64,000 nucleotides of DNA, taken from the NCBI RefSeq assembly GCF_000308455.1, contig NZ_BAFP01000031.1:1-64000 (forward strand), written 5' to 3'. The position numbers and the translations under genes were made by a program. Position 1 is the stretch's first letter. Every line of letters starts with the position of its first letter. This DNA comes from Nocardia abscessus NBRC 100374. GTDB taxonomy: Bacteria; Actinomycetota; Actinomycetes; Mycobacteriales; Mycobacteriaceae. The notes beneath the pieces were generated by a model. That model searched no databases. It saw only the letters and a program-made list of their open reading frames with translations, and was not told the origin of the DNA. This document shows positions 34,579-44,237 of this stretch, piece by piece.

Positions 34579-37500
34579 ATGAGCACTGTCCGCTTCCAGC
34601 GCCGTGCGCGCCGCGAGATGCCTCGAACGCCCGGTGGCGAGGTGACGCTCCAGCCCCCGCCCGAAATCCCCAGGGTCACACCGGGAAACCTGGTGATGAA
34701 GCTGATGCCGGTCGTGATGGTGATCGGCATGGTCGGCATGATGGCCCTGCTGTTCACTCAGGGCGGCGGCATCGCCTCCAATCCGATGAGCATGATGTTC
34801 CCGCTGATGATGCTGTTCTCGATGGTCGGCATGTTCGCCGGTCAGGGTGGCGGCAAGGGGCAGAAGGCCGCCGAGGCGAACGAGGACCGCAAGGACTACC
34901 TGCGTTATCTCGACCAGGTTCGCAAGGACGTCAACGAGACCGCGGGCCAGCAGCGCGCTTCCGTCGAGTGGAGCCATCCGGAGCCCGGCCTGGTCTGGAT
35001 GCTCGCGGGTACCAGCCGCATGTGGGAGCGCCGCGCGGGGGACAAGGACTTCTGCCACGCCCGCATCGGTCTCGGTGGCCAGCGCCTGGCCACCAGGCTG
35101 GTCGCCCCGGAGACCGGCCCGGTCGAGGAGCTCGAGCCGATCGCCGCCGTCTCGCTGCGCCGCTTCGTGCGCGCGCACTCGACCGTGCCCGACCTGCCGA
35201 CCGCCATCGCGGTCAAAGGCTTCGCCACCATCGCGCTGGACGGTGACCGCGCCCAGGCACGGGACATGACCCGCGCGATGCTGGTGCAGCTGTGCATGTT
35301 CCAGGCGCCGGACCAGGTACTCGTCGCGGTGGTCTGCGGCCCGGACACCGCTGCGGAATGGGAGTGGACCAAGTGGCTCCCGCACACTCAGCACCCCGAC
35401 GCGCAGGACGGCATCGGCACCGAGCGCATGTTCTACGGCTCGATCCGGGAGGCCATGACGGGGCTGCACCCGTTGCTCGGCAACCGGGTCCGCTACTCGC
35501 GCAACCAGCCCGCCAACGCGAACATGGTGCACATCGTCTTCGTGGTCGACGGCGGCCTGCTCGAGGCCGAGGACGATCAGCTGCGCGAATCCGGGTACGA
35601 GGGTGTCACCATCATCGATCTGTGCGGCTACGCGCCGCGCCTGGCGGTGTCCCGCGGTATCAAGATGATCGTCGAGAACGGCGAGTGCGTCGGCCGCGGC
35701 GCCACCGGCAATCAGGAGCGCTTCGCGCTCATCGACCGGATCAGCCCCGAGCAGGCGCAGCAGGTGGCGCGCAGGCTCGCACCGTACCGTGCGGCCACAC
35801 AGCGCAGCAGTGACGTGGAAACCGATGACTCCGAGGTGATCTCGACCTGGGCGCAGCTGATGGGCCTGGGTGACATCGGCGCCTTCAACCCGGAGCACGC
35901 CTGGCGGCCGCGTTACGGACGGGAGCGCCTGCGCGTCCCGTTCGGTGTCGGCGCCGACGGCCTTCCGGTGGAACTGGACATCAAGGAGGCCGCCGAGAAC
36001 GGCATGGGCCCGCACGGTCTCTGCATCGGCGCCACCGGTTCCGGTAAGTCGGAGTTCCTGCGCACGCTGGTGCTCAGCCTGCTGGCCACGCACTCGCCCG
36101 ACCAGCTGAACCTGGTGCTGGTCGACTTCAAGGGCGGCGCGACCTTCCTCGGACTGGACGGAGTGCCGCATGTCGCCGCCGTCATCACGAACCTGGAGGA
36201 GGAGGCCGACCTCGTCGACCGCATGAAGGACGCGCTGGCCGGCGAGATGAACCGCCGTCAGGAAGTGCTGCGGGCCGCGGGCAACTTCGCCAACGTCTCG
36301 GAATACGAGAAGGCCAGGGCCGCGGGCGCCGACCTCGATCCGCTGCCCGCGCTGTTCGTGGTGCTGGACGAGTTCTCCGAACTGCTCACCCAGCATCCGG
36401 ATTTCGCGGAGCTGTTCGTCATGATCGGCCGGCTCGGCCGCTCGCTGCACGTGCATCTGCTGCTCGCCTCGCAGCGCCTCGAGGAAGGCAAGCTCAAGGG
36501 CCTGGAGAGCCACCTGTCCTATCGGATCGGCCTGAAGACGTTCTCCGCCAACGAATCGCGACAGGTACTCGGTGTGCCGGACGCCTACAACCTGCCGAAC
36601 AACCCAGGTGGCGGCTACCTGAAGGCGGACTCCGGCGAGATCCAGCGCTTCCAGGCTTCCTATGTCTCCGGCCCGTACGTGGGCGGGGGCTCGCAGCGCG
36701 ACATGATCGTGGCCACGCAGTCCGGCGAGATCGACGTCAAGGCACGGCCTTTCACCGCGACGCACGTGGACTTCCGCGCCGCGGATCGCGTTCCGCTGCC
36801 ACCGGAACCGAGCCTGGAACAGGAACACCAGGACGAGGAGGGCGAGCAGCTGTCCAACGTGACCATGCTGGTTTCCCGGATCCGCGGCCACGGCCGCCCG
36901 GCGCACGAGATCTGGTTGCCGCCGCTGGACGAGGCGCCCACGCTCGACCAGCTTCTCCCGCGCTCCATCCTCACCGGCGAGTACTCCGCGGTGTCCACGT
37001 TGCGTGCCCCGATCGGCATCGTCGACCGGCCCTACGACCAGCGTCGCGACCCGATGGTCGTCGACCTGTCCGGCGCCCGCGGCAACGTCGCCATCGTCGG
37101 CGGCCCGCAGTCCGGCAAGTCGACCGCACTGCGCACCCTGATCATGGCGATGTCGTTGACGCACACCGCCGAACAGGTGCAGTTCTACTGCCTCGACTTC
37201 GGTGGCGGCACCCTGGCCAGCCTCCAGGGCTTGCCGCACGTCGGCTCGGTGGCCAGCCGGTTGGACGAGGACCAGGTCCGCCGCACCATCGCCGAGATGA
37301 CCACCATCGTGCGTCAGCGCGAGGCGCGCTTCCGCCAGCTGGGCATCGAATCGATGGCGGACTTCCGCAGGCTGCGCGCGATGGACCCGGCCGCGAGCCC
37401 GGGCGCCGCCGGTGCGCATGAGGACCCGTTCGGCGACGTGTTCCTGGTGATCGACGGTTTCAGCTCGATCCGCCAGGACTTCGAGATGCTCGAGCAGACC

Positions 37501-38613
37501 ATCATGAATCTCGCGGTACAGGGCCTGTCCTACGGCGTGCACGTGGTCATCGCGCTGAATCGCTGGGCGGAGGCGCGGCCGGCGCTCAAGGATCAGATCG
37601 GCACCAGGATCGAGCTGCGGCTGGGCGATCCGATGGACTCCGATCTGGGTCGCAAGTTCGCCTCGCTGGTTCCGCAGGGGCGGCCGGGCCGCGGTATGAC
37701 GCCCGAGTGCCTGCACATGCTGACCGGTCTGCCCCGCATCGACGGCAGCGCCGACCCCACCGACCTCACCCGGGCCGTGGCGGACGCGGTCGCCACCATC
37801 GCCAGGTTGACGCCGGGCCGGCATGCCCCGCAGGTCCGCATGCTGCCCGAGCAGCTTTCCCGCGAGCAACTGCTGTACCTGGCGGGCGACTGGCCGTCGC
37901 AGGTCGACCCGAACACGAAGTGCCTGCGCATCCCGTTCGGCATCAACGAGTCCGAACTGGCGCCGGTGCACATCGACTTCGCGGAGAGCCCGCACTTCAT
38001 CATCATCGGCGACACCGAATCGGGAAAGACGACGCTGCTGCGTTCGCTGATCGAGGGCATCGCCGCGTCCAATACCCCCGACCAAGCTCGCTTCATCCTC
38101 GGTGACTACCGGCGCGGCATGCTCGGCCTGGTCCCGGAGGGATACCTGGCCGGTTACGGCTCGACGGCGCCGCAGTTCACCCAGAACATGAACGACCTGG
38201 CCGCCTATGTCAGCAAGCGCACTCCGGGGCCCGACGTCACTCCGCAGCAGTTGCGGGATCGCTCGTGGTGGAGCGGGCCGGAACTGTACGTCATTGTCGA
38301 CGATTACGACCTGGTCGCCTCGTCCGCGGGCAACCCGGTCCAGGCGCTGCTCGAACACCTGCCCCACGCTCGCGATCTCGGCTTCCACGTGATCATCGCC
38401 CGGCGTTCCGGCGGCGCGAGCAGGGCGATGTTCGAGGCCACACTGGCCAGGATGCGGGATCTGGGCTCCGCGGGCCTGATTCTGAGCTGCAGCAAGGACG
38501 AGGGTGTCCTGATGGGCACGAAGCGTCCGAGCCCGATGCCCCCCGGCCGGGGCACCTACGTGACCCGGAACACCGAGGGCCTGGTGCAGACGGCTTGGAT
38601 GCCGTCGCTCTGA
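34579..38613 (+). CDS. eccC: Type VII secretion ATPase EccC (fused EccCa/EccCb), second locus
   Basis: The 1344-residue ATPase has two Met-rich membrane helices near residues 40-90 and three ATPase domains. Walker A motifs are GATGSGKS at 484, GGPQSGKS at 841 and GDTESGKT at 1144, all canonical. AGGGGGA precedes the ATG. It is closely related to the first copy, with many identical stretches, so the two arose by duplication or parallel inheritance. The stop overlaps the next gene (TGATG), so the Rv3446c-like protein is translated with it. The esxU/esxT genes just beyond are the expected substrates. Confidence 0.96.
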   Translation: MSTVRFQRRARREMPRTPGGEVTLQPPPEIPRVTPGNLVMKLMPVVMVIGMVGMMALLFTQGGGIASNPMSMMFPLMMLFSMVGMFAGQGGGKGQKAAEANEDRKDYLRYLDQVRKDVNETAGQQRASVEWSHPEPGLVWMLAGTSRMWERRAGDKDFCHARIGLGGQRLATRLVAPETGPVEELEPIAAVSLRRFVRAHSTVPDLPTAIAVKGFATIALDGDRAQARDMTRAMLVQLCMFQAPDQVLVAVVCGPDTAAEWEWTKWLPHTQHPDAQDGIGTERMFYGSIREAMTGLHPLLGNRVRYSRNQPANANMVHIVFVVDGGLLEAEDDQLRESGYEGVTIIDLCGYAPRLAVSRGIKMIVENGECVGRGATGNQERFALIDRISPEQAQQVARRLAPYRAATQRSSDVETDDSEVISTWAQLMGLGDIGAFNPEHAWRPRYGRERLRVPFGVGADGLPVELDIKEAAENGMGPHGLCIGATGSGKSEFLRTLVLSLLATHSPDQLNLVLVDFKGGATFLGLDGVPHVAAVITNLEEEADLVDRMKDALAGEMNRRQEVLRAAGNFANVSEYEKARAAGADLDPLPALFVVLDEFSELLTQHPDFAELFVMIGRLGRSLHVHLLLASQRLEEGKLKGLESHLSYRIGLKTFSANESRQVLGVPDAYNLPNNPGGGYLKADSGEIQRFQASYVSGPYVGGGSQRDMIVATQSGEIDVKARPFTATHVDFRAADRVPLPPEPSLEQEHQDEEGEQLSNVTMLVSRIRGHGRPAHEIWLPPLDEAPTLDQLLPRSILTGEYSAVSTLRAPIGIVDRPYDQRRDPMVVDLSGARGNVAIVGGPQSGKSTALRTLIMAMSLTHTAEQVQFYCLDFGGGTLASLQGLPHVGSVASRLDEDQVRRTIAEMTTIVRQREARFRQLGIESMADFRRLRAMDPAASPGAAGAHEDPFGDVFLVIDGFSSIRQDFEMLEQTIMNLAVQGLSYGVHVVIALNRWAEARPALKDQIGTRIELRLGDPMDSDLGRKFASLVPQGRPGRGMTPECLHMLTGLPRIDGSADPTDLTRAVADAVATIARLTPGRHAPQVRMLPEQLSREQLLYLAGDWPSQVDPNTKCLRIPFGINESELAPVHIDFAESPHFIIIGDTESGKTTLLRSLIEGIAASNTPDQARFILGDYRRGMLGLVPEGYLAGYGSTAPQFTQNMNDLAAYVSKRTPGPDVTPQQLRDRSWWSGPELYVIVDDYDLVASSAGNPVQALLEHLPHARDLGFHVIIARRSGGASRAMFEATLARMRDLGSAGLILSCSKDEGVLMGTKRPSPMPPGRGTYVTRNTEGLVQTAWMPSL

Positions 38614-40055
38614 TGTCCGAGGTCGAGCTCGTCGTCACCGAAGCGCGGATCTGGGCGCGGGGCGCCGACACACACTGGGACGTGCCGCCCTCGGTCGTGC
38701 TGGGCAGCAACGGCTTCGATCTCGTGGTGGGGCAGCCGCTGAATCCGCGGACGCAGGTCGGCTCGATAGTCCAGTTCGTGCCCGCCGACGCCATTGCCTT
38801 GCCGCCCCGCACGCCCTCGGTGGTGGACGCGATGGCGGCCGTGTTCGCGAATGTGCTGGAGAATCTGCGCATTCCGGCTCCCTGCGCCCGGATGACTTTG
38901 ATCTGCCCCACCGAATGGGGCGCCGACCGGCGCGATGTGCTGGAACACGCGGCGCGCCGCTGCACGCCCAAGGTCGTGTTCGAGCAGATCGCGGTGCGCT
39001 CGGTTGCGTCGGACGAAGGTACCAGCCACAGCCGGCGCACGCTGGTGCTGGAGTTCGGCACGCTGACCACCACCGCGTCCGCCGTCATCCGGGGCCATCG
39101 CGGCGTGCATGTCGAATCCTGCGAACTCGAGCCCACCCTCGCGCTCGACGACGTCACCGCGGAATCTCCGGGGTTCGCGAGCTTGCGCGCGCTCGTGGCT
39201 CGGCTGCTCGACGGCGGCCCGATCGACCTCGCCCAAGTGGTCGGCCTCGCCGACACCGCGAAAATCGACCTTCTCCGGTCCGCGATCGAGCAGGCCGCGG
39301 GCGCTGCCGTCGAGCTGCGTCCGGTCGCCGGTGTAGATCTCGTCCGTGGCCGTCGGCTGGAACCGGGCGATTCACCAGAACTGTCGGCCGCGCCCGCATC
39401 CACCGAATGGATGCAACCGCTCCGAGAACGCGCCGCCGCACAACGGCAGCCGCGCTATCGCACAGCCGGTTTCGCGATCGCCGCGATCGTGGCCGTGGTT
39501 GCCGTCGCCCTGGCGGTGGTCGGCGCGGTCGTCTTGTCCGGTCGTGCAGACGACGGAGCTACCGCGGCGCCGGCCACGGAAGCGGCGACCAGCGCCACGC
39601 CGCCGCCGGTCGGCACCTCGACCGGCGCGGCACCTGAAGCGTTCGGCCGCATCCGATTTCAGGTTCCGCCGGGCTGGCGAGTTGCTCCGTCGCCGGAAGG
39701 TGGACGTGCCCGTGTCGACTTGGTGCCCGAAGCCGGTGCCCGGCAGCGGATCACGATGATGCAGACGCCTCTGGCGGCGGGTTCCGGTTATGCACAGGTC
39801 GCCGCGAAGCTGGAGGCCCAGATCGCGCAGCGCCCGCCAGGGGTGCTGACCGACCTGAAACGCGATGTCGTATTCGGGGGCCGTTCCGGCCTGGCCTACT
39901 CGGAACGCCCCGGCGACGGATCAACCGTCCGGTGGCATGTGCTGTTGGAGTCCGGGATTCAGGTCAGCATCGGTTGTCAGTACGCGGGAGACGGCTGGGG
40001 CCAGTTGGAAACGCCGTGCTCGAATTTCGGAGACTCGGTCCGCGTCGTCCCGTGA
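38613..40055 (+). CDS. Type VII secretion-associated protein, Rv3446c-like (Hsp70/actin-fold N-terminus)
   Basis: The 480-residue protein lies directly after eccC, as Rv3446c does in mycobacterial ESX-4. The N-terminal region (about 1-240) looks like a reduced Hsp70/actin-like fold: ICPTEWGADRRDVLEHAARR, then LVLEFGTLTTTASAVIRGHR. One membrane helix lies at about 287-312 (AIAAIVAVVAVALAVVGAVV), so the C-terminal 150 residues (FQVPPGWRVAPSPEG...) are extracytoplasmic, with two Cys. Function unknown. The fold statement is inference from weak resemblance. Confidence 0.82.
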   Translation: MSEVELVVTEARIWARGADTHWDVPPSVVLGSNGFDLVVGQPLNPRTQVGSIVQFVPADAIALPPRTPSVVDAMAAVFANVLENLRIPAPCARMTLICPTEWGADRRDVLEHAARRCTPKVVFEQIAVRSVASDEGTSHSRRTLVLEFGTLTTTASAVIRGHRGVHVESCELEPTLALDDVTAESPGFASLRALVARLLDGGPIDLAQVVGLADTAKIDLLRSAIEQAAGAAVELRPVAGVDLVRGRRLEPGDSPELSAAPASTEWMQPLRERAAAQRQPRYRTAGFAIAAIVAVVAVALAVVGAVVLSGRADDGATAAPATEAATSATPPPVGTSTGAAPEAFGRIRFQVPPGWRVAPSPEGGRARVDLVPEAGARQRITMMQTPLAAGSGYAQVAAKLEAQIAQRPPGVLTDLKRDVVFGGRSGLAYSERPGDGSTVRWHVLLESGIQVSIGCQYAGDGWGQLETPCSNFGDSVRVVP

Positions 40056-40105
40056 CCTGCCGTGCGGGGGTGTCGCAGGTAATGGAAAGCATTCGAGCGT
40101 AAAGC

Positions 40106-40145
40106 GATTCGAGCCCCCGGCACCGAAGTACCGGGGGCTCGAATC
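40106..40145. terminator. Bidirectional terminator between the eccC operon and esxUT
   Basis: GATTCGAGCCCCCGG and CCGGGGGCTCGAATC form a perfect 15-base-pair stem with a ten-base loop. The genes on either side converge. Confidence 0.85.
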
Positions 40146-40160
40146 AGCCGAGACGGGATC

Positions 40161-40463
40161 TCAGAAGAGGCCCGCCAGCGCGGTGTCGGTGCCCTGCAGA
40201 TCGGAGTTGCCGCTGCTGACCAGCTTGCCCGCGCTTTCCAGCGTGGTGTTCAGCTGCGTGACCTGCGTGTTCCACTGGGCCTGCAGCGAGGCGAACGCGT
40301 CGTTCGCGTCACCCTTCCAGTAGTTCGTCACGAAGTCGGTGACCTGCTTGTGGAAATCTTCGAGCATGGTCATGACGCTGCGCGCCTCGGCCACGATGGC
40401 CTGTGCGCCCGCGTCGACCTCGCCGAAGTTGGAGGCAATCCGACCGGGGTCGTTCGCTACCAT
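40161..40463 (-). CDS. esxT: WXG100 protein, EsxT-like
   Basis: The 100-residue helical hairpin protein carries the WXG motif in NYWKGDANDAF (residues about 48-58). Length equals that of mycobacterial EsxT. It has no Cys and no signal peptide. It lies 36 bases downstream of its partner esxU; the pair should form a heterodimer secreted by EccC of this locus. In mycobacteria the pair is on the same strand as eccC4; here it is opposed and convergent. Confidence 0.9.
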   Translation of the reverse strand: MVANDPGRIASNFGEVDAGAQAIVAEARSVMTMLEDFHKQVTDFVTNYWKGDANDAFASLQAQWNTQVTQLNTTLESAGKLVSSGNSDLQGTDTALAGLF

Positions 40464-40499
40464 GGGGAGCTCCTTGTTGTCTGTGGTACGGCTATCGGA

Positions 40500-40817
40500 T
40501 CAGGGGAGGTCCAGGCTGGAGGACTGCGCCGCCACCTGCTGGGCGAACTGCTGGTCCTGGTCCGCGAACTTCCGGCCGGCGTGAGCGAGCTTGTCCGACG
40601 TCTGATCCAGCTGGTCGTTCAGCTTCCGCGCCTGGGCGAAGTAGCTGTCCATGAACGTGTCGAACGCCTGACGCGCCGCACCGCTCCAGGTGGCGGTGGT
40701 CTGATCCGACTTGCTGTTCAGTGCGGTGATCGCGGTCTGCAGATCCCCATGCCGCTGCCGGCAGTTGTCTACAAACTTCGAGATCGCCTCTTCGCTCGCT
40801 TCGAGCTGTCCTGCCAT
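40500..40817 (-). CDS. esxU: WXG100 protein, EsxU-like
   Basis: The 105-residue protein has the WXG-type turn ATWSGAARQAFDTFM at about residues 42-56, with long flanking helices. EsxU of mycobacteria has the same length and lies first in the esxU-esxT pair, as here. A C-terminal YxxxD/E motif, the usual EccC recognition element, was not evident in either protein. AAAGGAG precedes the ATG. Confidence 0.87.
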   Translation of the reverse strand: MAGQLEASEEAISKFVDNCRQRHGDLQTAITALNSKSDQTTATWSGAARQAFDTFMDSYFAQARKLNDQLDQTSDKLAHAGRKFADQDQQFAQQVAAQSSSLDLP

Positions 40818-41214
40818 TTCGGCTCCTTTCGGTTCCCGTCTCGGCCAACGGCGGAAGCCTCAGTTGGCCTGTACATCTGGTTGGACGCGGTGCGGGTCTG
40901 ATCGGTTCCATCCGACTCGAGAAAGTTCGGCTTCGCCCCACGGGATCAGGGCACTGCGCCCCTGAGCCCGGCTCGTCCGTGGTTTCGGCGGCCACGCACG
41001 GGCCTGCTCGGAAGACCACGATGCGGTCCGGGTCTGCATGACTTGTAACGCCAGCGCTCGGCTCCCCTCCTTCCCCCTGCTCGCTGCTGAAATGATCGGC
41101 GAGTGGGCTGGCTGCGGTACACCTTACCGAACGCCTAAGTCCGCCGCTACCAGCAGATTGCAGTTCGGCCGCGGCGAAAGGCGATGTTGCCGGCCGCTGT
41201 TCCGCCGAGCATCG
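40818..41214. other. Upstream region of esxUT without a gene
   Basis: The 397 bases hold the esxUT promoter and the downstream end of the HxlR gene. I found no credible gene or repeat. ORFs shown by either strand here lack family resemblance. Confidence 0.55.
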
Positions 41215-41565
41215 TCATTGACGATCAGAGGGTACGGACTCGTCCATGAGGTGTTCACGGCCCCACGCTTCCAGCGGGAGCAAGGCTTGGTTGAGCAGTT
41301 CGCCCAGCGGGGTCAGCGAGTACTCCACACGCGGGATCATCTCGTCGTACACCTCGCGGTGGACGATCCCGTCGGCCTCCAGTTCGCGCAGTTGCGTGGT
41401 GAGGACCTTCTCGGTGACGCCTGGTACCTGGCGGCGTAATTCACCGAAGCGGTGGGGGCGTTCGCTCAGGGGCCACAGGATCATCATCTTCCACTTGCCG
41501 TTCAGTACCGCCAGCGTGGCATCGAGCCCGCACGTGTATGCGCCCGGTCTGCGTGTGATCGGCAC
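41215..41565 (-). CDS. HxlR family transcriptional regulator
   Basis: The 116-residue winged-helix protein follows the HxlR pattern: Cys12 in TCGLDATLAVLNGKWKMMIL, FGELRRQVPGVTEKVLTTQL as the recognition region, and VHREVYDEMIPRVEYSLTPL in the wing. The N-terminal Cys is commonly a redox or electrophile sensor. It is divergent from an imine-reductase-like gene, with a 30-base inverted repeat between them (41601-41630). Confidence 0.92.
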   Translation of the reverse strand: MPITRRPGAYTCGLDATLAVLNGKWKMMILWPLSERPHRFGELRRQVPGVTEKVLTTQLRELEADGIVHREVYDEMIPRVEYSLTPLGELLNQALLPLEAWGREHLMDESVPSDRQ

Positions 41566-41600
41566 GACTATCCCTTCCAGCTGCCTGTTCTCTTACCCGG

Positions 41601-41630
41601 AAGTACGTGCCCACTTCCATGTGCGTACTT
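41601..41630. promoter_or_regulatory. Candidate HxlR operator
   Basis: AAGTACG and CGTACTT are exact inverted repeats 16 bases apart. The GTAC core fits known HxlR-type operators. It sits between the divergent regulator and reductase genes and probably controls both. Confidence 0.6.
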
Positions 41631-41664
41631 GATCGACCCGGATGCCTCGCCAACAGTAGCTCTC

Positions 41665-42528
41665 ATGTCCGATCACTCGAAGAAGTCGCTCACCGTCCTC
41701 GGCCTCGGCGATATGGGCTCGGCCCTGGTCCGCTCCTGGCTCGCCGCCGGGTACGCCGTCACGGTCTGGAACCGCAGTGCGCGACGGGCTCCGGAGGGCG
41801 CGATGGTCGCGGCCACCGCCGGTGCAGCCGTCACCGCGAATGCTCTCGTCGTCGTCTGCCTCCTCGACGACGCTTCGGTCCGTGCGACCTTGGACGGCAT
41901 CGACCTGACCGGCCGGGACGTCGTCAACCTCACCACGAGCACCCCCGCCGAAGCCCGCGAGCTTTCCGGCTGGGTCGCCGCTCGCGGCGGACGTTTCCTG
42001 GACGGCGGAATCATGGCGGTGCCCTCCATGATCGGTGTCGCAGGCTCCGGCGGATACGTTTTCTACAGTGGTTCGGCCGAGCTGCACGAGACCCATGCCG
42101 AGACTCTGGCCGTACCCGCCGGTGTCACTTATGTCGGCGCGGACGCCGGTTTCGCGGCCTTGTACGACATCGCTCTCCTCAGCGGGATGTGGGGCATGTT
42201 CGCCGGTGCCGCGCACGCCTTCGCCTTGATCGGTGGAGAGGACATCTCACCGGTGGAGTTCGCGCCGCTCCTGGTCGGCTACCAGCAGGCGATGGCCGGA
42301 TACGCGTACGGCACCGCCGTGCAGCTGGCGAGCGGCGATTACGCCGAGGGAGTGGAGTCGAACCTGGCGATGATGGTCACGACGAACGCGACGTTGCTGC
42401 GTACCGCCGCCGAACAGGGCGTCAGCCCCGAACTTCTCACGCCCTTCATGGCACTGATGCAGCGCCGGGTCGCCGAAGGCGGCGGGAACGAGTCGACCAC
42501 CGGCGTCGTGGACCTCCTGCGCCGTTAG
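41665..42528 (+). CDS. NAD(P)-dependent oxidoreductase (imine reductase/6PGDH-like)
   Basis: The 287-residue protein has an N-terminal Rossmann motif TVLGLGDMGSALVRSWLAAG followed by VWNRSARR, typical of NADPH-specific beta-hydroxyacid dehydrogenase-like enzymes. The interdomain segment and C-terminal helices (DAGFAALYDIALLSGMWGMF, SPVEFAPLLVGY) match imine reductase-type proteins of actinomycetes. It probably reduces an imine or carbonyl. It is divergent from the HxlR gene and likely its target. Confidence 0.85.
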   Translation: MSDHSKKSLTVLGLGDMGSALVRSWLAAGYAVTVWNRSARRAPEGAMVAATAGAAVTANALVVVCLLDDASVRATLDGIDLTGRDVVNLTTSTPAEARELSGWVAARGGRFLDGGIMAVPSMIGVAGSGGYVFYSGSAELHETHAETLAVPAGVTYVGADAGFAALYDIALLSGMWGMFAGAAHAFALIGGEDISPVEFAPLLVGYQQAMAGYAYGTAVQLASGDYAEGVESNLAMMVTTNATLLRTAAEQGVSPELLTPFMALMQRRVAEGGGNESTTGVVDLLRR

Positions 42529-42619
42529 CGGTCGAAGCCCGTGCTGGAACGAAGCGGTCTCCTCCGTCGAACTACCGATGTTCTCTGCGCACGGCTGCGT
42601 CGATGAACGACGAGAGGGA

Positions 42620-44155
42620 CTACTTCACCCGATTGCGCAGCACCGGCACCAGGCGGTCGAGCAATGTTTGCTGCGAGGCCTCGCTCCAATTGCGAACCGC
42701 CGCCACGGCTGCGGGATCGTCCAGCGGAATCACCGTCGCGCGCGTGCCCGCTACTTGGTACGGCAGACCGAGCAGACCACCGCCGCCGGCCTTTTCGTCG
42801 CTGCGCACGGCCAGCACATAGCCGTCCGGCGCGACCTCGAGCCGGGTGGAGGACGTCAGTTCCCTCGGTGACGTCTCGTCGCCCTGCCGCCCGTAGTTGA
42901 AGTTGTAGACGAACCCGAGATCCTCCAGGAACTTGGTCTGTGGAGTGCCGCTCAGGAAGATCGAGACCTGCGTGCCGCGCGGCACGTCCACCATTGTGAT
43001 CGTCTTGCCTCGGAACACCGGGTTGTCCGCCCGTGCTTGGTCCAGCGGTGACAGCGCGGTCGTGCTGGTCGGTGTGGCGCCCGCGGGGCCGGGGGCGGAT
43101 CCGTCCCGATTCAGTGCCCAGATGCCGATTCCCGCGGCGAGGGCGACCGTCACGATGCCTGCGGCCGCCGCGAGCAGCCAGTTCCGCCGCGCGGGCGGCG
43201 TGCTGGTGCTGCCCTGGCCGGAGACGGCGACGCGCGGATCGGTCCGCGGTCGCGGATCGAGAACCTGGATCGGATAGGTCGGGGAAGTATTCGTGGCCAC
43301 GGGGTTGTAGCCGGGAGTGAGAGCGCTCGCGGCCGCGTCGGTGAATTCCCGGCAGCTGTGGAAGCGTTCGGCCGGGTTCTTGGCCATGGCCCGGGCGAAG
43401 ATGTGATCGATGGCGGGCGGCAGGCCGGGGCTGACCGCCGTGGCCAGCGGCGGGGGCTCGTGCAGGTGCCCCATCATCACCAGCGCGGGTTGCGTTCCGG
43501 GGTAGGGATTGCGGCCGGTGAGCAGTTTGAAGAACGAGCACGCGAGGCTGTAGACATCGGCGCGGTGGTCGAGCGGGCTACCGGTGAGCTGCTCGGGCGG
43601 AGCATAGGCGATGGTGGCGACGAAGCTGCCGGTCTGCGTCAGTTCGGTGGTGTCGTCATTGGCTTTGGCGACGCCGAAATCCGTGAGCAGGACGCGTTCT
43701 TCTTCACCGTCGGCGGGGGTGGACAGCAGGAAATTCGCCGGTTTGACGTCGCGGTGCAGCAGACCCTTGCGGTGTGCGTAATCGAGGCCCTTACCCACCT
43801 CGGTCGTGATACGCAGGGCGCGCAGCGGATTCATCGCATGCGGATCGCGGGCCAGTTCGGCGGCGGCATCGGTGCCGTCCACGTATTGCATGGCGATCCA
43901 CAGCTGGCCGTGTTCCTCACCGCGGTTGTAGACCGAGACGATGTTCGGATGATCGAGCCCGGCGGCGAGATTGGCTTCGCGCTCGAATCGGGTACGAAAC
44001 TCGTAGTCGCGGCTGAGTTCCCCACCGAGCACCTTCAGCGCGTCGGTCCTGGGCAGGCTGGGATGTTTGGCCAGGTACACCGTGCCCATCCCGCCCGCGC
44101 CGAGCACCCGCAGGATGCGGTACCCGCCGACGATGGTCCCGGGGCTCAGCGCCAT
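42620..44155 (-). CDS. Membrane-bound eukaryotic-type Ser/Thr protein kinase
   Basis: The 511-residue kinase has a Gly loop GAGGMGTVY, Lys41, catalytic HRDVKPAN (Asp136) and DFG at 159-161, followed by an activation loop with several Thr. A Pro-rich juxtamembrane linker (280-322), one helix at about 325-348 and an extracytoplasmic region of about 160 residues complete it; no PASTA repeats are seen. It resembles mycobacterial PknF/PknD-type kinases. It follows three lipoprotein genes on the same strand and two FHA proteins are encoded nearby, so these are its likely partners or substrates. Confidence 0.94.
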   Translation of the reverse strand: MALSPGTIVGGYRILRVLGAGGMGTVYLAKHPSLPRTDALKVLGGELSRDYEFRTRFEREANLAAGLDHPNIVSVYNRGEEHGQLWIAMQYVDGTDAAAELARDPHAMNPLRALRITTEVGKGLDYAHRKGLLHRDVKPANFLLSTPADGEEERVLLTDFGVAKANDDTTELTQTGSFVATIAYAPPEQLTGSPLDHRADVYSLACSFFKLLTGRNPYPGTQPALVMMGHLHEPPPLATAVSPGLPPAIDHIFARAMAKNPAERFHSCREFTDAAASALTPGYNPVATNTSPTYPIQVLDPRPRTDPRVAVSGQGSTSTPPARRNWLLAAAAGIVTVALAAGIGIWALNRDGSAPGPAGATPTSTTALSPLDQARADNPVFRGKTITMVDVPRGTQVSIFLSGTPQTKFLEDLGFVYNFNYGRQGDETSPRELTSSTRLEVAPDGYVLAVRSDEKAGGGGLLGLPYQVAGTRATVIPLDDPAAVAAVRNWSEASQQTLLDRLVPVLRNRVK

Positions 44156-44237
44156 ATTTCACGATCTCCTGACTGGACGCGGGCCGCTGCGTTCGCCACG
44201 CAGCATATCGGAACCGGGTCGCGACGAAAGTGCGGCA

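Noticed and set aside
34549..38388. 1279-codon minus-strand frame opposite the second eccC
   Set aside because: Shadow of eccC; the + strand has three Walker A motifs and family-length protein.
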